From assembly GCA_964539235.1 (NCBI GenBank), contig CAZIIK010000125.1, positions 1-17,658 of the forward strand: DNA of 17,658 nucleotides, given 5' to 3'. This document shows, piece by piece, positions 8,488 to 14,200 of the stretch (position 1 is its first letter; each line of letters starts with the position of its first letter). A program made the translations under genes and the position numbers. Below the pieces are notes generated by a model. That model was not told the origin of the DNA and ran no database searches. It saw only the letters and a list, made by a program, of their open reading frames with translations. The stretch comes from CAZIIK01 sp964539235 (GTDB lineage: Bacteria; Pseudomonadota; Gammaproteobacteria; Francisellales; CACEW01).

Positions 8488-9552
8488 ATGCCACTCATTA
8501 CATTAAGACAGTTACTAGATCATGCGGCAGAGCATAGCTATGGTGTGCCAGCGTATAACGTCAACAACTTAGAGCAAGTGCAAGCAGTCATGGAAGCGGC
8601 TGATGCGGTTAATGCGCCTGTGATCATGCAGGCATCTGCAGGTGCGCGGAAGTATGCCGGTGAAGCCTTCTTGCGGCATTTAGTGTGTGCAGCATTGGAA
8701 GCTTATCCGCATATTCCTGTCGTAATGCATCAGGACCATGGTGCTTCGCCAGCGGTGTGCTTGCGTTCTATTCAGTCTGGTTTTAGTTCAGTGATGATGG
8801 ATGGGTCATTAATGGCTGATGCGAAAACGCCTGCTAGCTTTGAATATAACGTTGATGTCACCCGTAAAACGGTGGAAGCAGCGCATGCGTGTGGTGTGTC
8901 TGTTGAAGGTGAGCTCGGCTGTTTGGGTTCTTTGGAAACCGGTATGGCAGGCGAAGAAGATGGTTCAGGTGCGGAAGGGAAGTTATCCCACGATCAATTG
9001 CTGACCGACCCAGATGAGGCCGCTGAATTTGTCAAATTAACGCATGTCGATGCGTTGGCCATTGCGATTGGTACCAGTCATGGTGCGTATAAATTCACGC
9101 GCCCACCTACGGGTGATATCTTGGCGATTGAGCGTATTAAGGCGATTCATCAACGCATTCCCGATACACATTTAGTGATGCACGGTTCTTCCAGCGTGCC
9201 GCAGGATTGGTTACAAGTCATCAATCAATATGGTGGTGAAATGGGTGAAACCTATGGTGTGCCGGTTGAAGAAATTTGTGAAGGTATTCGCCATGGTGTG
9301 CGTAAGGTGAATATCGATACGGATCTGCGTATGGCCGCTACGGGTGCAACTCGCCGATTTATGGCGGAAAAACCTGCCGAGTTTGATCCGCGTAAGTATC
9401 ATAAAATCGCCAAAGACGCGATGCGTGAGGTCTGTCAGGCGCGTTATGAAGCCTTTGGCTGTGCTGGGCAAGCCAGCAAGATTCAGCCTAAAGGTTTGAT
9501 GGTGATGATGGCTGAGTATGAAAAGGGTGTGCTAGACCCGCGGGTTGCATAA
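8488..9552 (+). CDS. fba: Fructose-bisphosphate aldolase, class II (zinc)
   Basis: Reversibly joins dihydroxyacetone phosphate and glyceraldehyde 3-phosphate to fructose 1,6-bisphosphate. Such enzymes often also act on sedoheptulose bisphosphate. It is 354 residues, the length of the class II type B (Calvin-cycle-like) subgroup, and the N terminus LRQLLDHAAEHSYGVPAYNVNN is typical of it. The catalytic Asp83 and zinc ligand His84 lie in MHQDHGAS. The other zinc ligands are His198 (GTSHGAYKF) and His232 (MHGSSSVP). NIDTDLR lies in the C-terminal phosphate region. AGGGGAT precedes the ATG by about 9 bases. It is the last gene of the block, 62 bp after pykA and followed by an intrinsic terminator. 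With tkt it gives the cell a route between pentoses and hexose bisphosphates. Confidence 0.97.
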   Translation: MPLITLRQLLDHAAEHSYGVPAYNVNNLEQVQAVMEAADAVNAPVIMQASAGARKYAGEAFLRHLVCAALEAYPHIPVVMHQDHGASPAVCLRSIQSGFSSVMMDGSLMADAKTPASFEYNVDVTRKTVEAAHACGVSVEGELGCLGSLETGMAGEEDGSGAEGKLSHDQLLTDPDEAAEFVKLTHVDALAIAIGTSHGAYKFTRPPTGDILAIERIKAIHQRIPDTHLVMHGSSSVPQDWLQVINQYGGEMGETYGVPVEEICEGIRHGVRKVNIDTDLRMAATGATRRFMAEKPAEFDPRKYHKIAKDAMREVCQARYEAFGCAGQASKIQPKGLMVMMAEYEKGVLDPRVA

Positions 9553-9592
9553 ATCTGTCTGTGCACAAGGATCTCAGTTTATTTTTGTTAAG

Positions 9593-9624
9593 TGCCGCCT
9601 TCTGTCCAGGATGGCGGCATTTTT
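9593..9624 (+). terminator. Intrinsic terminator after fba
   Basis: TGCCGCC (9593-9599) pairs perfectly with GGCGGCA (9613-9619) around a 13-base loop and is followed at once by five T residues. It lies 40 bp after the fba stop. The T-run touches the stop codon of the converging minus-strand gene. That strand has no T-run after the same stem, so termination is mainly for the plus strand. Confidence 0.88.
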
Positions 9625-11029
9625 AATTTCCAAAATGTTTTTTACGCATCGGCATTAAGAAGGTTTTCATTGAGGCATGGGTGGTGGAGGATTGCTGTAG
9701 ATGTCGGATGCGTATACAGCCATGAAAGAATAGAGAGGCTTCCGGTAGTGTGCGATTTTGGCTTTTCATATCAGTGAATTTCTGTTCGATATAGTGAGAA
9801 AAGCGTGGGTCGTCGGTCAGTAATCCCTGAATGTTTGCGTTTTTCGTATTGGGATGGCTGGGGTGAAAGTAGTCGAATTCAACCATTTCCAGTGTTTTAG
9901 CCACCATACTGTTGCTCAGGGAAAACGGAAACATATCCAGTTTAATATGGCGATTAAACGCTTCAATGGTGGTTTGGATGTGCTGTAACTCAGTAATGGT
10001 CCGTTTACTGTTGTTATTGGCTGGTAAGGCATAATGGCAAGTGGGTTTGTGTAAGCCGTAATAAACTGGGTGTTTGGTTGAGAGATAGCTTGGCGTCATA
10101 AAAACAGGCCAATAATAACGGATGCGATAAATATCTAATAAAGTTTCGATTAGTTCACCAACAGGTGCGGTTGTGTCATCCGTGCAAGGTGCATATCCTG
10201 GCAAAATGCCCATTGCAATTTTAATAATGCTTTTCGCAGTTTCTAGCATGTGCGGGTGGTAGTGATTATGCTCGAATTGATTAATAAACAGTGACCAGAT
10301 GAGATCATATGTGCCTTGAAATTGGGTGAATTGAGATTGTTTCCAATTCTGCTCTAGCAAGTAGTGTTTGAGTGCGAGTGCATGATTATTTTGCGTTTCA
10401 ATTTCTGCGATTAGGTTGCTGGGTAAGAATAAGATCGAGGTATGCCAAGTTTGACGGAATTTATAGGCATGGACCATTTCATGCAGTAGCGGCCATTGCT
10501 GATGAAAAGACTTTGGGCGGTGTGCTTGGCTCAGTGCAAAATATTTTTGTAGGCGTTCGTTATAAAGCCGATGGGAAATCTTGGGCAATGTGAATAGCGA
10601 TCGGGTACCAGCACAGACTGAATAGGCGCCATGTAGCGGAAAAGAGCTCCGGGTGAAAAGCTGAGCGCTGGATAAAATGTCACCGGGTTGCCAGGTGCGC
10701 AGTGGAATGATATGCGTGGGTAATTCGATAAAAGTTTCGACGGTATTATTCAATAAAACAGCAACGGGCATGCCGTGCCAAGCGTAGTCGAGTGCGAGTT
10801 TGACTTTATTCGGTACTAGGTCGTCTCGGAATGATAAGCCGCCATTGGCGGTGGGCAGAAATAATTGACCTTGATGTTCAATGGGGTCGCCAAATTGGTA
10901 GTGAGCGACAGGAAAGCGCAGTTTATGTTTGTGTGGTAGGTGTTGGATCAATTTAGCCAGTGCTGGGTTTGCAGTGTTCAGATGTTCTTGGGCTGCTTTC
11001 CATGGCAGGATCTCGAGTGTGTTGAACAT
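9623..11029 (-). CDS. Hypothetical protein, 468 aa, with a lone HEMVH sequence
   Basis: Function unknown. The reading frame is open for 468 codons and ends next to the fba terminator. I see no signal peptide and no membrane helix. The chain is rich in His, Leu, Tyr and Phe and looks globular. The stretch LLHEMVHAYKF contains HEMVH at residues 183-187, the pattern of zinc metallopeptidases. A histidine cluster EHNHYHPH follows at 253-260. The N-terminal half reads like a beta-rich fold (QGQLFLPTANGGLSF, PVAVLLNNTVETFIELP). From memory it faintly resembles an uncharacterised family of ~470-500 residues from Legionella and Coxiella relatives, in which I do not recall HEXXH being conserved, so a protease role is doubtful. 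No Shine-Dalgarno precedes the ATG. The first in-frame start was kept because FNTLEILPW matches that family's N terminus as I recall it. Confidence 0.8.
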   Translation of the reverse strand: MFNTLEILPWKAAQEHLNTANPALAKLIQHLPHKHKLRFPVAHYQFGDPIEHQGQLFLPTANGGLSFRDDLVPNKVKLALDYAWHGMPVAVLLNNTVETFIELPTHIIPLRTWQPGDILSSAQLFTRSSFPLHGAYSVCAGTRSLFTLPKISHRLYNERLQKYFALSQAHRPKSFHQQWPLLHEMVHAYKFRQTWHTSILFLPSNLIAEIETQNNHALALKHYLLEQNWKQSQFTQFQGTYDLIWSLFINQFEHNHYHPHMLETAKSIIKIAMGILPGYAPCTDDTTAPVGELIETLLDIYRIRYYWPVFMTPSYLSTKHPVYYGLHKPTCHYALPANNNSKRTITELQHIQTTIEAFNRHIKLDMFPFSLSNSMVAKTLEMVEFDYFHPSHPNTKNANIQGLLTDDPRFSHYIEQKFTDMKSQNRTLPEASLFFHGCIRIRHLQQSSTTHASMKTFLMPMRKKHFGN

Positions 11030-11051
11030 GAATACTTTATAGGAATATTAA

Positions 11052-11072
11052 TTGTGCCTGAGTGTAGCACAA
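11052..11072. promoter_or_regulatory. 21-bp dyad upstream of the 468-aa gene
   Basis: TTGTGC-N9-GCACAA is a perfect 6-bp inverted repeat 22 bp before the minus-strand start codon. It does not have the spacing of a CRP site. It could be an operator or an RNA hairpin in the 5' leader. Confidence 0.35.
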
Positions 11073-11086
11073 CTTATTGCGGCTGC

Positions 11087-11114
11087 TTTATGCGGGTAAT
11101 TCATAGGGTTTCAA
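11087..11114 (-). promoter_or_regulatory. Candidate sigma-70 promoter for the 468-aa gene
   Basis: Read on the minus strand, TTGAAA (11109-11114) and CATAAA (11087-11092) are 16 bp apart. This would start a transcript near 11080 and leave a leader of about 50 bases that contains the dyad at 11052-11072. The -10 matches the consensus at only four of six positions. Confidence 0.3.
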
Positions 11115-11186
11115 TAAATAAACAATATGATTATTTTTATTTCAACAATAATCCTTATTTATTTTAAACATATTGGGTATTAATAC

Positions 11187-11214
11187 TTGATTTAAAGAAA
11201 AATAGTGGTATATT
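11187..11214 (+). promoter_or_regulatory. Candidate sigma-70 promoter pointing into DUF1289 antisense
   Basis: TTGATT (11187-11192) and TATATT (11209-11214) are 16 bp apart in an AT-rich spacer. No plus-strand gene follows, so a transcript would run antisense to the DUF1289 gene. AT-rich spacers throw up such matches by chance. The whole 11030-11318 spacer otherwise holds only AT-rich low-complexity DNA. Confidence 0.3.
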
Positions 11215-11318
11215 TAGATCATAACCGCTTGCTTTTTGACCATAAAAAACAAAAAGTTGAGTGTGGGTGCGTTTGAAATAATAAGCGTCAAGAAGTAAGT
11301 GGTTCTCTAGCTCGTATA

Positions 11319-11747
11319 TTATTTTTGCGCGTAGACGTGCAATGCGTCGTCTAATTTTTCGAATAATTCTGTGGGTGTCAGGTGCGAAAATTTTGCTCGA
11401 GCTTTGAGACCGTATTTGCTTAAGTCATGCATTTTATCGGCGCCTTGCCTTAATAGACTGTGCGCCCAACACAGTGGGTTGCGCTCTGGGCGATAGGCAA
11501 TAGCGTGCTGTATCAATCTTTTTTTGAGTTGTGCTAGGTCTGTTATTTCCAAGTAGTTTGGTATCACAGCAAGCATTTCAGTTTCTAAGCGGTGTAAGAT
11601 TCGCTGTTTTTGGATTGGCTGATAGCTATTCCAATCGATGACCTCTTGGTAGTGACGCATACAACCCCGGCAAGCTTCGTCGCCATAGATGGTCGAGCAA
11701 ATGCCGATGCAAGGGGTTTCGATGTTTAATGGGTTATTGTCAGACAT
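11319..11747 (-). CDS. DUF1289 family protein, probable metal/Fe-S binding
   Basis: 142 residues. The N terminus PCIGICSTIYGDEACRGC gives cysteines 13, 17, 26 and 29, the C-x3-C-x8-C-x2-C arrangement of the DUF1289 family (predicted Fe-S or zinc binding, role unknown). It is followed by the usual MRHYQEVIDW and the arginine-rich start of a helix (KQRILHRLETEM). The remaining ~85 residues are a helical extension ending LFEKLDDALHVYAQK. Family members are often only 60-90 residues, so this is a long form. The start ATG lies just 3 bases past a perfect 15-bp hairpin and has no free Shine-Dalgarno. No other start precedes the cysteine motif. It lies downstream of two small genes on the same strand, separated by that hairpin. 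Confidence 0.88.
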   Translation of the reverse strand: MSDNNPLNIETPCIGICSTIYGDEACRGCMRHYQEVIDWNSYQPIQKQRILHRLETEMLAVIPNYLEITDLAQLKKRLIQHAIAYRPERNPLCWAHSLLRQGADKMHDLSKYGLKARAKFSHLTPTELFEKLDDALHVYAQK

Positions 11748-11790
11748 AGAAAAGCCGCAAAAATAAAAGACTCAATATTTTTGCGGCTTT
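11748..11790 (-). terminator. Perfect 15-bp hairpin, likely terminator, abutting the DUF1289 start
   Basis: AAAGCCGCAAAAATA (11751-11765) and TATTTTTGCGGCTTT (11776-11790) are perfect complements around a 10-base loop. On the minus strand the stem ends in four T residues, then C and T, and the DUF1289 ATG follows. It would end transcripts of the 63-aa gene. The plus-strand side continues GGCTTTATTT and is a weaker terminator. A minus-strand TAGACA-N17-AAAAAT overlaps it and could be the separate DUF1289 promoter (weak). Confidence 0.7.
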
Positions 11791-11815
11791 GGCTTTATTT
11801 GTCTAGCGCTAGCGA

Positions 11816-12007
11816 CTAACCGCCTAGGTGAGGGTCGTCCATTTTCAGGTTCGTGTTATGACGCTGTGTAGTCATTGCCATCAAAGGGGTTGATGTATTT
11901 TGTGAACGTCGGTTTAGCAAATCTTCAACTTTATCGTGAACTGCTGCATTTTTTGCGAATAAAGCTTCGAAGCCTTCGGGGGTGCATAAGTCGTTAATTG
12001 TGAGCAT
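11816..12007 (-). CDS. Small hypothetical protein, 63 aa
   Basis: Not recognised. The product starts MLTINDLCTPEGFEALFAKN, is helical in its first half (KVEDLLNRR), and has a polar tail with two methionine-threonine runs ending DDPHLGG. There is no signal peptide or membrane helix. A longer frame reaches back to 12082 inside the upstream gene, but the ATG at 12007 has a strong GAGGAG/AAGGAAA site and follows the upstream stop by 13 bases, so it is the likely start. The tight spacing argues for co-transcription with the 100-aa gene, and a strong hairpin follows. The ribosome site makes translation likely. Function cannot be inferred. Confidence 0.65.
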   Translation of the reverse strand: MLTINDLCTPEGFEALFAKNAAVHDKVEDLLNRRSQNTSTPLMAMTTQRHNTNLKMDDPHLGG

Positions 12008-12020
12008 TTCCTTTTCTCCT

Positions 12021-12323
12021 CTAAGCCATGATTTCATCCCAATCGTCTTGCACTTCCTCTGCGACGAATTGTAGGATGTCACGATATTTTTCTAATATTC
12101 TCACTTTTTCTTGGTAACTTAAAGTGTCAGCAAGCTGTTCTTTAATCGAAACCAGGATATTTTTACGATAAAGCTTTAATTGCAACTCTTTTTCATACAG
12201 CTGTCGTTCCTTTTCTTGCAGCTGCAGCGCCTTGCCTTGCAAAGATTCCGCAAACGTTTTCAGTTTGGAAAGCTTGTCGCCAATCTGCTCGCTGGAATCT
12301 AAGTGTAGGTGATATTCGCTCAT
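12021..12323 (-). CDS. Small coiled-coil hypothetical protein, 100 aa
   Basis: Not recognised. After MSEYHLHLDSSEQIGDKLSK the chain is almost wholly charged and helical. Residues ~20-60 (GKALQLQEKERQLYEKELQL and after) show heptad-like leucines and glutamines suited to a coiled coil. The C terminus is acidic (EEVQDDWDEIMA). The frame extends to an ATG at 12377, but the extra 18 residues overlie a promoter-like sequence and a palindrome and lack a ribosome site, so I prefer 12323, whose own Shine-Dalgarno is weak. A GTG at 12332 is a third option. It lies downstream of smpB on the same strand and 13 bp before the 63-aa gene. The size, acidity and pairing would suit a small adaptor or chaperone with a partner, but that is a guess. 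Confidence 0.65.
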   Translation of the reverse strand: MSEYHLHLDSSEQIGDKLSKLKTFAESLQGKALQLQEKERQLYEKELQLKLYRKNILVSIKEQLADTLSYQEKVRILEKYRDILQFVAEEVQDDWDEIMA

Positions 12324-12352
12324 TAAGGTCACGTCTTTATCACGGATTCCAT

Positions 12353-12382
12353 AATTATGACATAATTTTATATCCATGAAAA
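12353..12382 (-). promoter_or_regulatory. Candidate promoter with 15-bp palindrome before the small gene pair
   Basis: On the minus strand TTTTCA (12377-12382) and CATAAT (12354-12359) are 17 bp apart. The -10 lies inside AATTATGACATAATT (12353-12367), a perfect 7-1-7 inverted repeat, which is a natural place for a repressor. A start near 12347 would give the 100-aa gene a 24-base leader. Confidence 0.4.
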
Positions 12383-12414
12383 GAGGTGAAAAAAACGTTT
12401 AGTTTTATAATGCG

Positions 12415-12891
12415 CTATAGGGAATTGGTTTTGAACATGCGCGCTTTTTGTCGTTCCCAATCACGATCTCGGTCGCTGGCACGCTTATCATGCAATTTTT
12501 TACCTTTGGCTAGGGCAATATCCATTTTGATTTTGTTGCGTTTCCAGAATAAAGAGAGCGGAATCAAGGTATAGCCCTGTTGCTCAATTTTGCCGATCAG
12601 TTGGCTGAGTTCACGTTTATGTAATAGCAATTTCCGGGTTCGAGTTGGATTCACTGCTGTGTGCGTGCATGCCGTTTTAAGGGGGGTGATATGTGCGTTT
12701 AACAACCAGGCTTCGCCTTTGCGTATGATGATATGGCTGTCATTAATCTGCACACGATGGTCGCGTAGGCTTTTAACTTCCCAGCCCTCTAATACGAGCC
12801 CGGCTTCAAACGTGCTTTCGATCTGATACAGGTGGCGAGCTTTGCGATTATTGGTGATTTGATTGCTAGGTGTTTTCGGCTTCTTGGCCAT
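12415..12891 (-). CDS. smpB: SsrA-binding protein SmpB
   Basis: Binds tmRNA and brings it to stalled ribosomes for trans-translation. It is 158 residues. The oligonucleotide-binding barrel is visible from ARHLYQIESTFEAGLVLEGW, then EVKSLR, the stretch around WLLNAHITPL, and the basic C-terminal tail KGKKLHDKRASDRDRDWERQ, which enters the mRNA channel. The frame is open to 12957, but that extension is cysteine-rich noise and overlaps the ratA promoter region. MAKKPKTPSN at 12891 is the family start, although its ribosome site is poor. The gene diverges from ratA, the arrangement seen in many gammaproteobacteria. No tmRNA gene is in the window. The 37-bp gap to the next same-strand gene has only an AT-rich stem before seven T residues. 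Confidence 0.96.
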   Translation of the reverse strand: MAKKPKTPSNQITNNRKARHLYQIESTFEAGLVLEGWEVKSLRDHRVQINDSHIIIRKGEAWLLNAHITPLKTACTHTAVNPTRTRKLLLHKRELSQLIGKIEQQGYTLIPLSLFWKRNKIKMDIALAKGKKLHDKRASDRDRDWERQKARMFKTNSL

Positions 12892-12918
12892 GACAATGGC
12901 GATGTCAGTTTGTACAAT
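12890..12918 (+). promoter_or_regulatory. Promoter candidate for ratA-ratB
   Basis: ATGACA (12890-12895) and TACAAT (12913-12918) are 17 bp apart, each five of six to consensus, starting near 12925 and giving ratA a leader of about 27 bases. The -35 overlaps the smpB start codon. TGACA-N7-TGTCA (12891-12907) is a perfect dyad between the two boxes. Confidence 0.5.
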
Positions 12919-12924
12919 GGCGCG

Positions 12925-12933
12925 ATTGTAGCA
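12925..12933 (-). promoter_or_regulatory. Extended -10 candidate for smpB
   Basis: On the minus strand TGCTACAAT is an extended -10 that would start smpB near 12918 with a ~27-base leader. Its hexamer mirrors the ratA -10, making TACAATGGCGCGATTGTA (12913-12930) a perfect 6-6-6 dyad. Confidence 0.45.
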
Positions 12934-12951
12934 TGAGCAGGAAACAATGTA

Positions 12952-13389
12952 ATGCATGAGGTTACGCGTTCTGCCATCGTGCCGTATTCTGCCTCTAAGA
13001 TGTATACGTTGGTGAATGATATTGCCTGTTATCCTGATTTTTTGCCGTGGTGTCGTTCAGTTGAGATCTTAGAAATACAGATGGAATCTATGTTAGCTTC
13101 ATTAATGATTACTAAGCCGCCGTTTAATCAGCAGCTCACGACGCGTAATACGTTGCAAGAGAACACACGGATTGAAATGCGTCAGCAAACAGGGCCATTT
13201 TCATGCTTTGAGGCTGATTGGCAATTTGAGAACTTATCTGCAGATGCTTGTCAGGTACATTTTTGTACGCGTTTTAAGTTTAAAAGTAAGATGTTAGATC
13301 TGGCGATGTCCAGTTACTTCAGTCAGGTTGCAAATGCTATGTTAGATGCGTTTGTGGCGCGTGCGAAGCAGGTATACACCGATGGCTGA
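12952..13389 (+). CDS. ratA: RatA, START/COQ10-domain protein (ubiquinone-associated or ribosome-association factor)
   Basis: 145 residues, one START-like hydrophobic-ligand domain (polyketide cyclase/COQ10 family). The opening VTRSAIVPYSASKMYTLVND and CYPDFLPWC are signatures of the family (compare YPxFLPWC in E. coli RatA/YfjG). The C-terminal helix SSYFSQVANAMLDAFVARA would close the cavity. In E. coli it was described as blocking 70S assembly, while the mitochondrial relative Coq10 binds ubiquinone, so the physiological role is open. GCAGGAA lies 8-10 bases before the ATG. The last bases overlap the ratB start by 8 bp, which suggests translational coupling. Confidence 0.94.
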   Translation: MHEVTRSAIVPYSASKMYTLVNDIACYPDFLPWCRSVEILEIQMESMLASLMITKPPFNQQLTTRNTLQENTRIEMRQQTGPFSCFEADWQFENLSADACQVHFCTRFKFKSKMLDLAMSSYFSQVANAMLDAFVARAKQVYTDG

Positions 13390-13666
13390 GCTGATTGAGG
13401 TTGAATTGGCCTATGCGTCGCCAACTCGGCAATATTTGAAAGCGTTTCAAGTGAAAGCGGGTACGCAAGCTAAGGCATTAATGGTCTTAGCAGATTTAAC
13501 GGCTGAGTTCCCAGAGCTGGCTGAGCAAATATGGGAAGTGGGCGTGTTTAGCCAACGGGTTTCTTTGGATTATCGCCTAGACGCGGGTGACCGTTTAGAA
13601 GTCTACCGGCCTTTAACTGTTGATCCTAAATCGGCGCGCAAGCATCGTAACGCTCGATCCAGTTAA
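13382..13666 (+). CDS. ratB: RatB / RnfH family ubiquitin-like protein
   Basis: 94 residues with the RnfH-family beta-grasp (ubiquitin-like) pattern: an opening strand IEVELAYASPTRQYLKAFQV, the middle PELAEQIWEVGVFSQRV and the closing DAGDRLEVYRPLTVDPKSAR with a basic tail. Its biochemical role is not settled. It pairs with ratA in E. coli and elsewhere. The frame is open 36 bp further upstream, but the ATG at 13382 matches the family N terminus and has GCAGG about 10 bases ahead. It overlaps ratA by 8 bp. Its TAA shares bases with the opposing bamE stop codon. Confidence 0.92.
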   Translation: MAELIEVELAYASPTRQYLKAFQVKAGTQAKALMVLADLTAEFPELAEQIWEVGVFSQRVSLDYRLDAGDRLEVYRPLTVDPKSARKHRNARSS

Positions 13667-14031
13667 GGTTTTTTGGGCTGATCTTGGTAGGTTGTATATT
13701 GCAATGTGCTGGGCGGTGCATAGTCGCCACTAATTTCTGACACTTTGCCATCCTTGAACTCGATGAATAATTTTTTCTCTGCGCGCGGTTGGTGGTCTTT
13801 CTGGTTGGTATACACGTAGCACCAGGTATTGGGTGTGTAAGTATTCATAACATTCGGCGTGCCGAGCAGATAGCTGACTTGTTGTTGGGTCATGCCCGGT
13901 TTAATGGCTTTGATTTGTTTCGTGCTCAGTAGGCCACCTTGTTGGACTTGTATGGTGTAAGGTTTGATGATTGCGCAGCCGGATAATGTCAGTAATAGTG
14001 TGAGTGGTAGGGCGATACGAAGATATTTCAT
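13663..14031 (-). CDS. bamE: Outer-membrane assembly lipoprotein BamE (SmpA/OmlA)
   Basis: 122-residue lipoprotein of the BAM complex, which inserts beta-barrel proteins into the outer membrane. Residues 1-18 form a signal peptide (MKYLRIALPLTLLLT) ending in the lipobox LSGC with the lipidated Cys19. The family core follows: VQQGGLLSTKQIKAIKPGM, VSYLLGTPNVMN, WCYVYTNQ and LFIEFKDGKVSEISG. The start at 14031 is chosen because it gives a normal lipoprotein signal. An ATG at 14046 would add MDAPA. Neither has a clear Shine-Dalgarno. A minus-strand TATGAT at 14058-14063 may be its -10. It converges with ratB and diverges from fur, the usual neighbourhood of bamE. Confidence 0.95.
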   Translation of the reverse strand: MKYLRIALPLTLLLTLSGCAIIKPYTIQVQQGGLLSTKQIKAIKPGMTQQQVSYLLGTPNVMNTYTPNTWCYVYTNQKDHQPRAEKKLFIEFKDGKVSEISGDYAPPSTLQYTTYQDQPKKP

Positions 14032-14167
14032 GGCGGGTGCATCCAAAAATTTGCCACATCATAGCGGAGTTTTGCGTGTGCTAACAGTCTTGTAGCGTCG
14101 ATGGTGTCATTGCAGACAGTGCGTGCCAATTGACGCTTGCCGTGAAAACATAGGAGAATCCGTTTTT

Positions 14168-14200
14168 ATGTATTCATTGGGTATTTATCAATATGTCTGA
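14168..14200 (+). CDS. uof-like leader ORF upstream of fur, 10 aa
   Basis: The codons from ATG 14168 to TGA 14198-14200 spell MYSLGIYQYV. AGGAG at 14152-14156, the only good Shine-Dalgarno in the fur leader, precedes this ATG by 11 bases. The ORF overlaps the first bases of fur in another frame. In E. coli, the upstream ORF uof overlaps fur and controls its translation by coupling, as a target of the RyhB small RNA. The peptide here is shorter and shares no obvious sequence with uof, so equivalence is inference from layout. Confidence 0.5.
   Translation: MYSLGIYQYV

Noticed and set aside
11113..11163. AATAAATAA / TTATTTATT inverted repeat
   Set aside because: Pure A/T nine-mers are expected by chance in this AT-rich spacer.
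12378..12414. tmRNA (ssrA) next to smpB
   Set aside because: The spacers beside smpB are far too short and no tRNA-like acceptor end or tag frame is visible.
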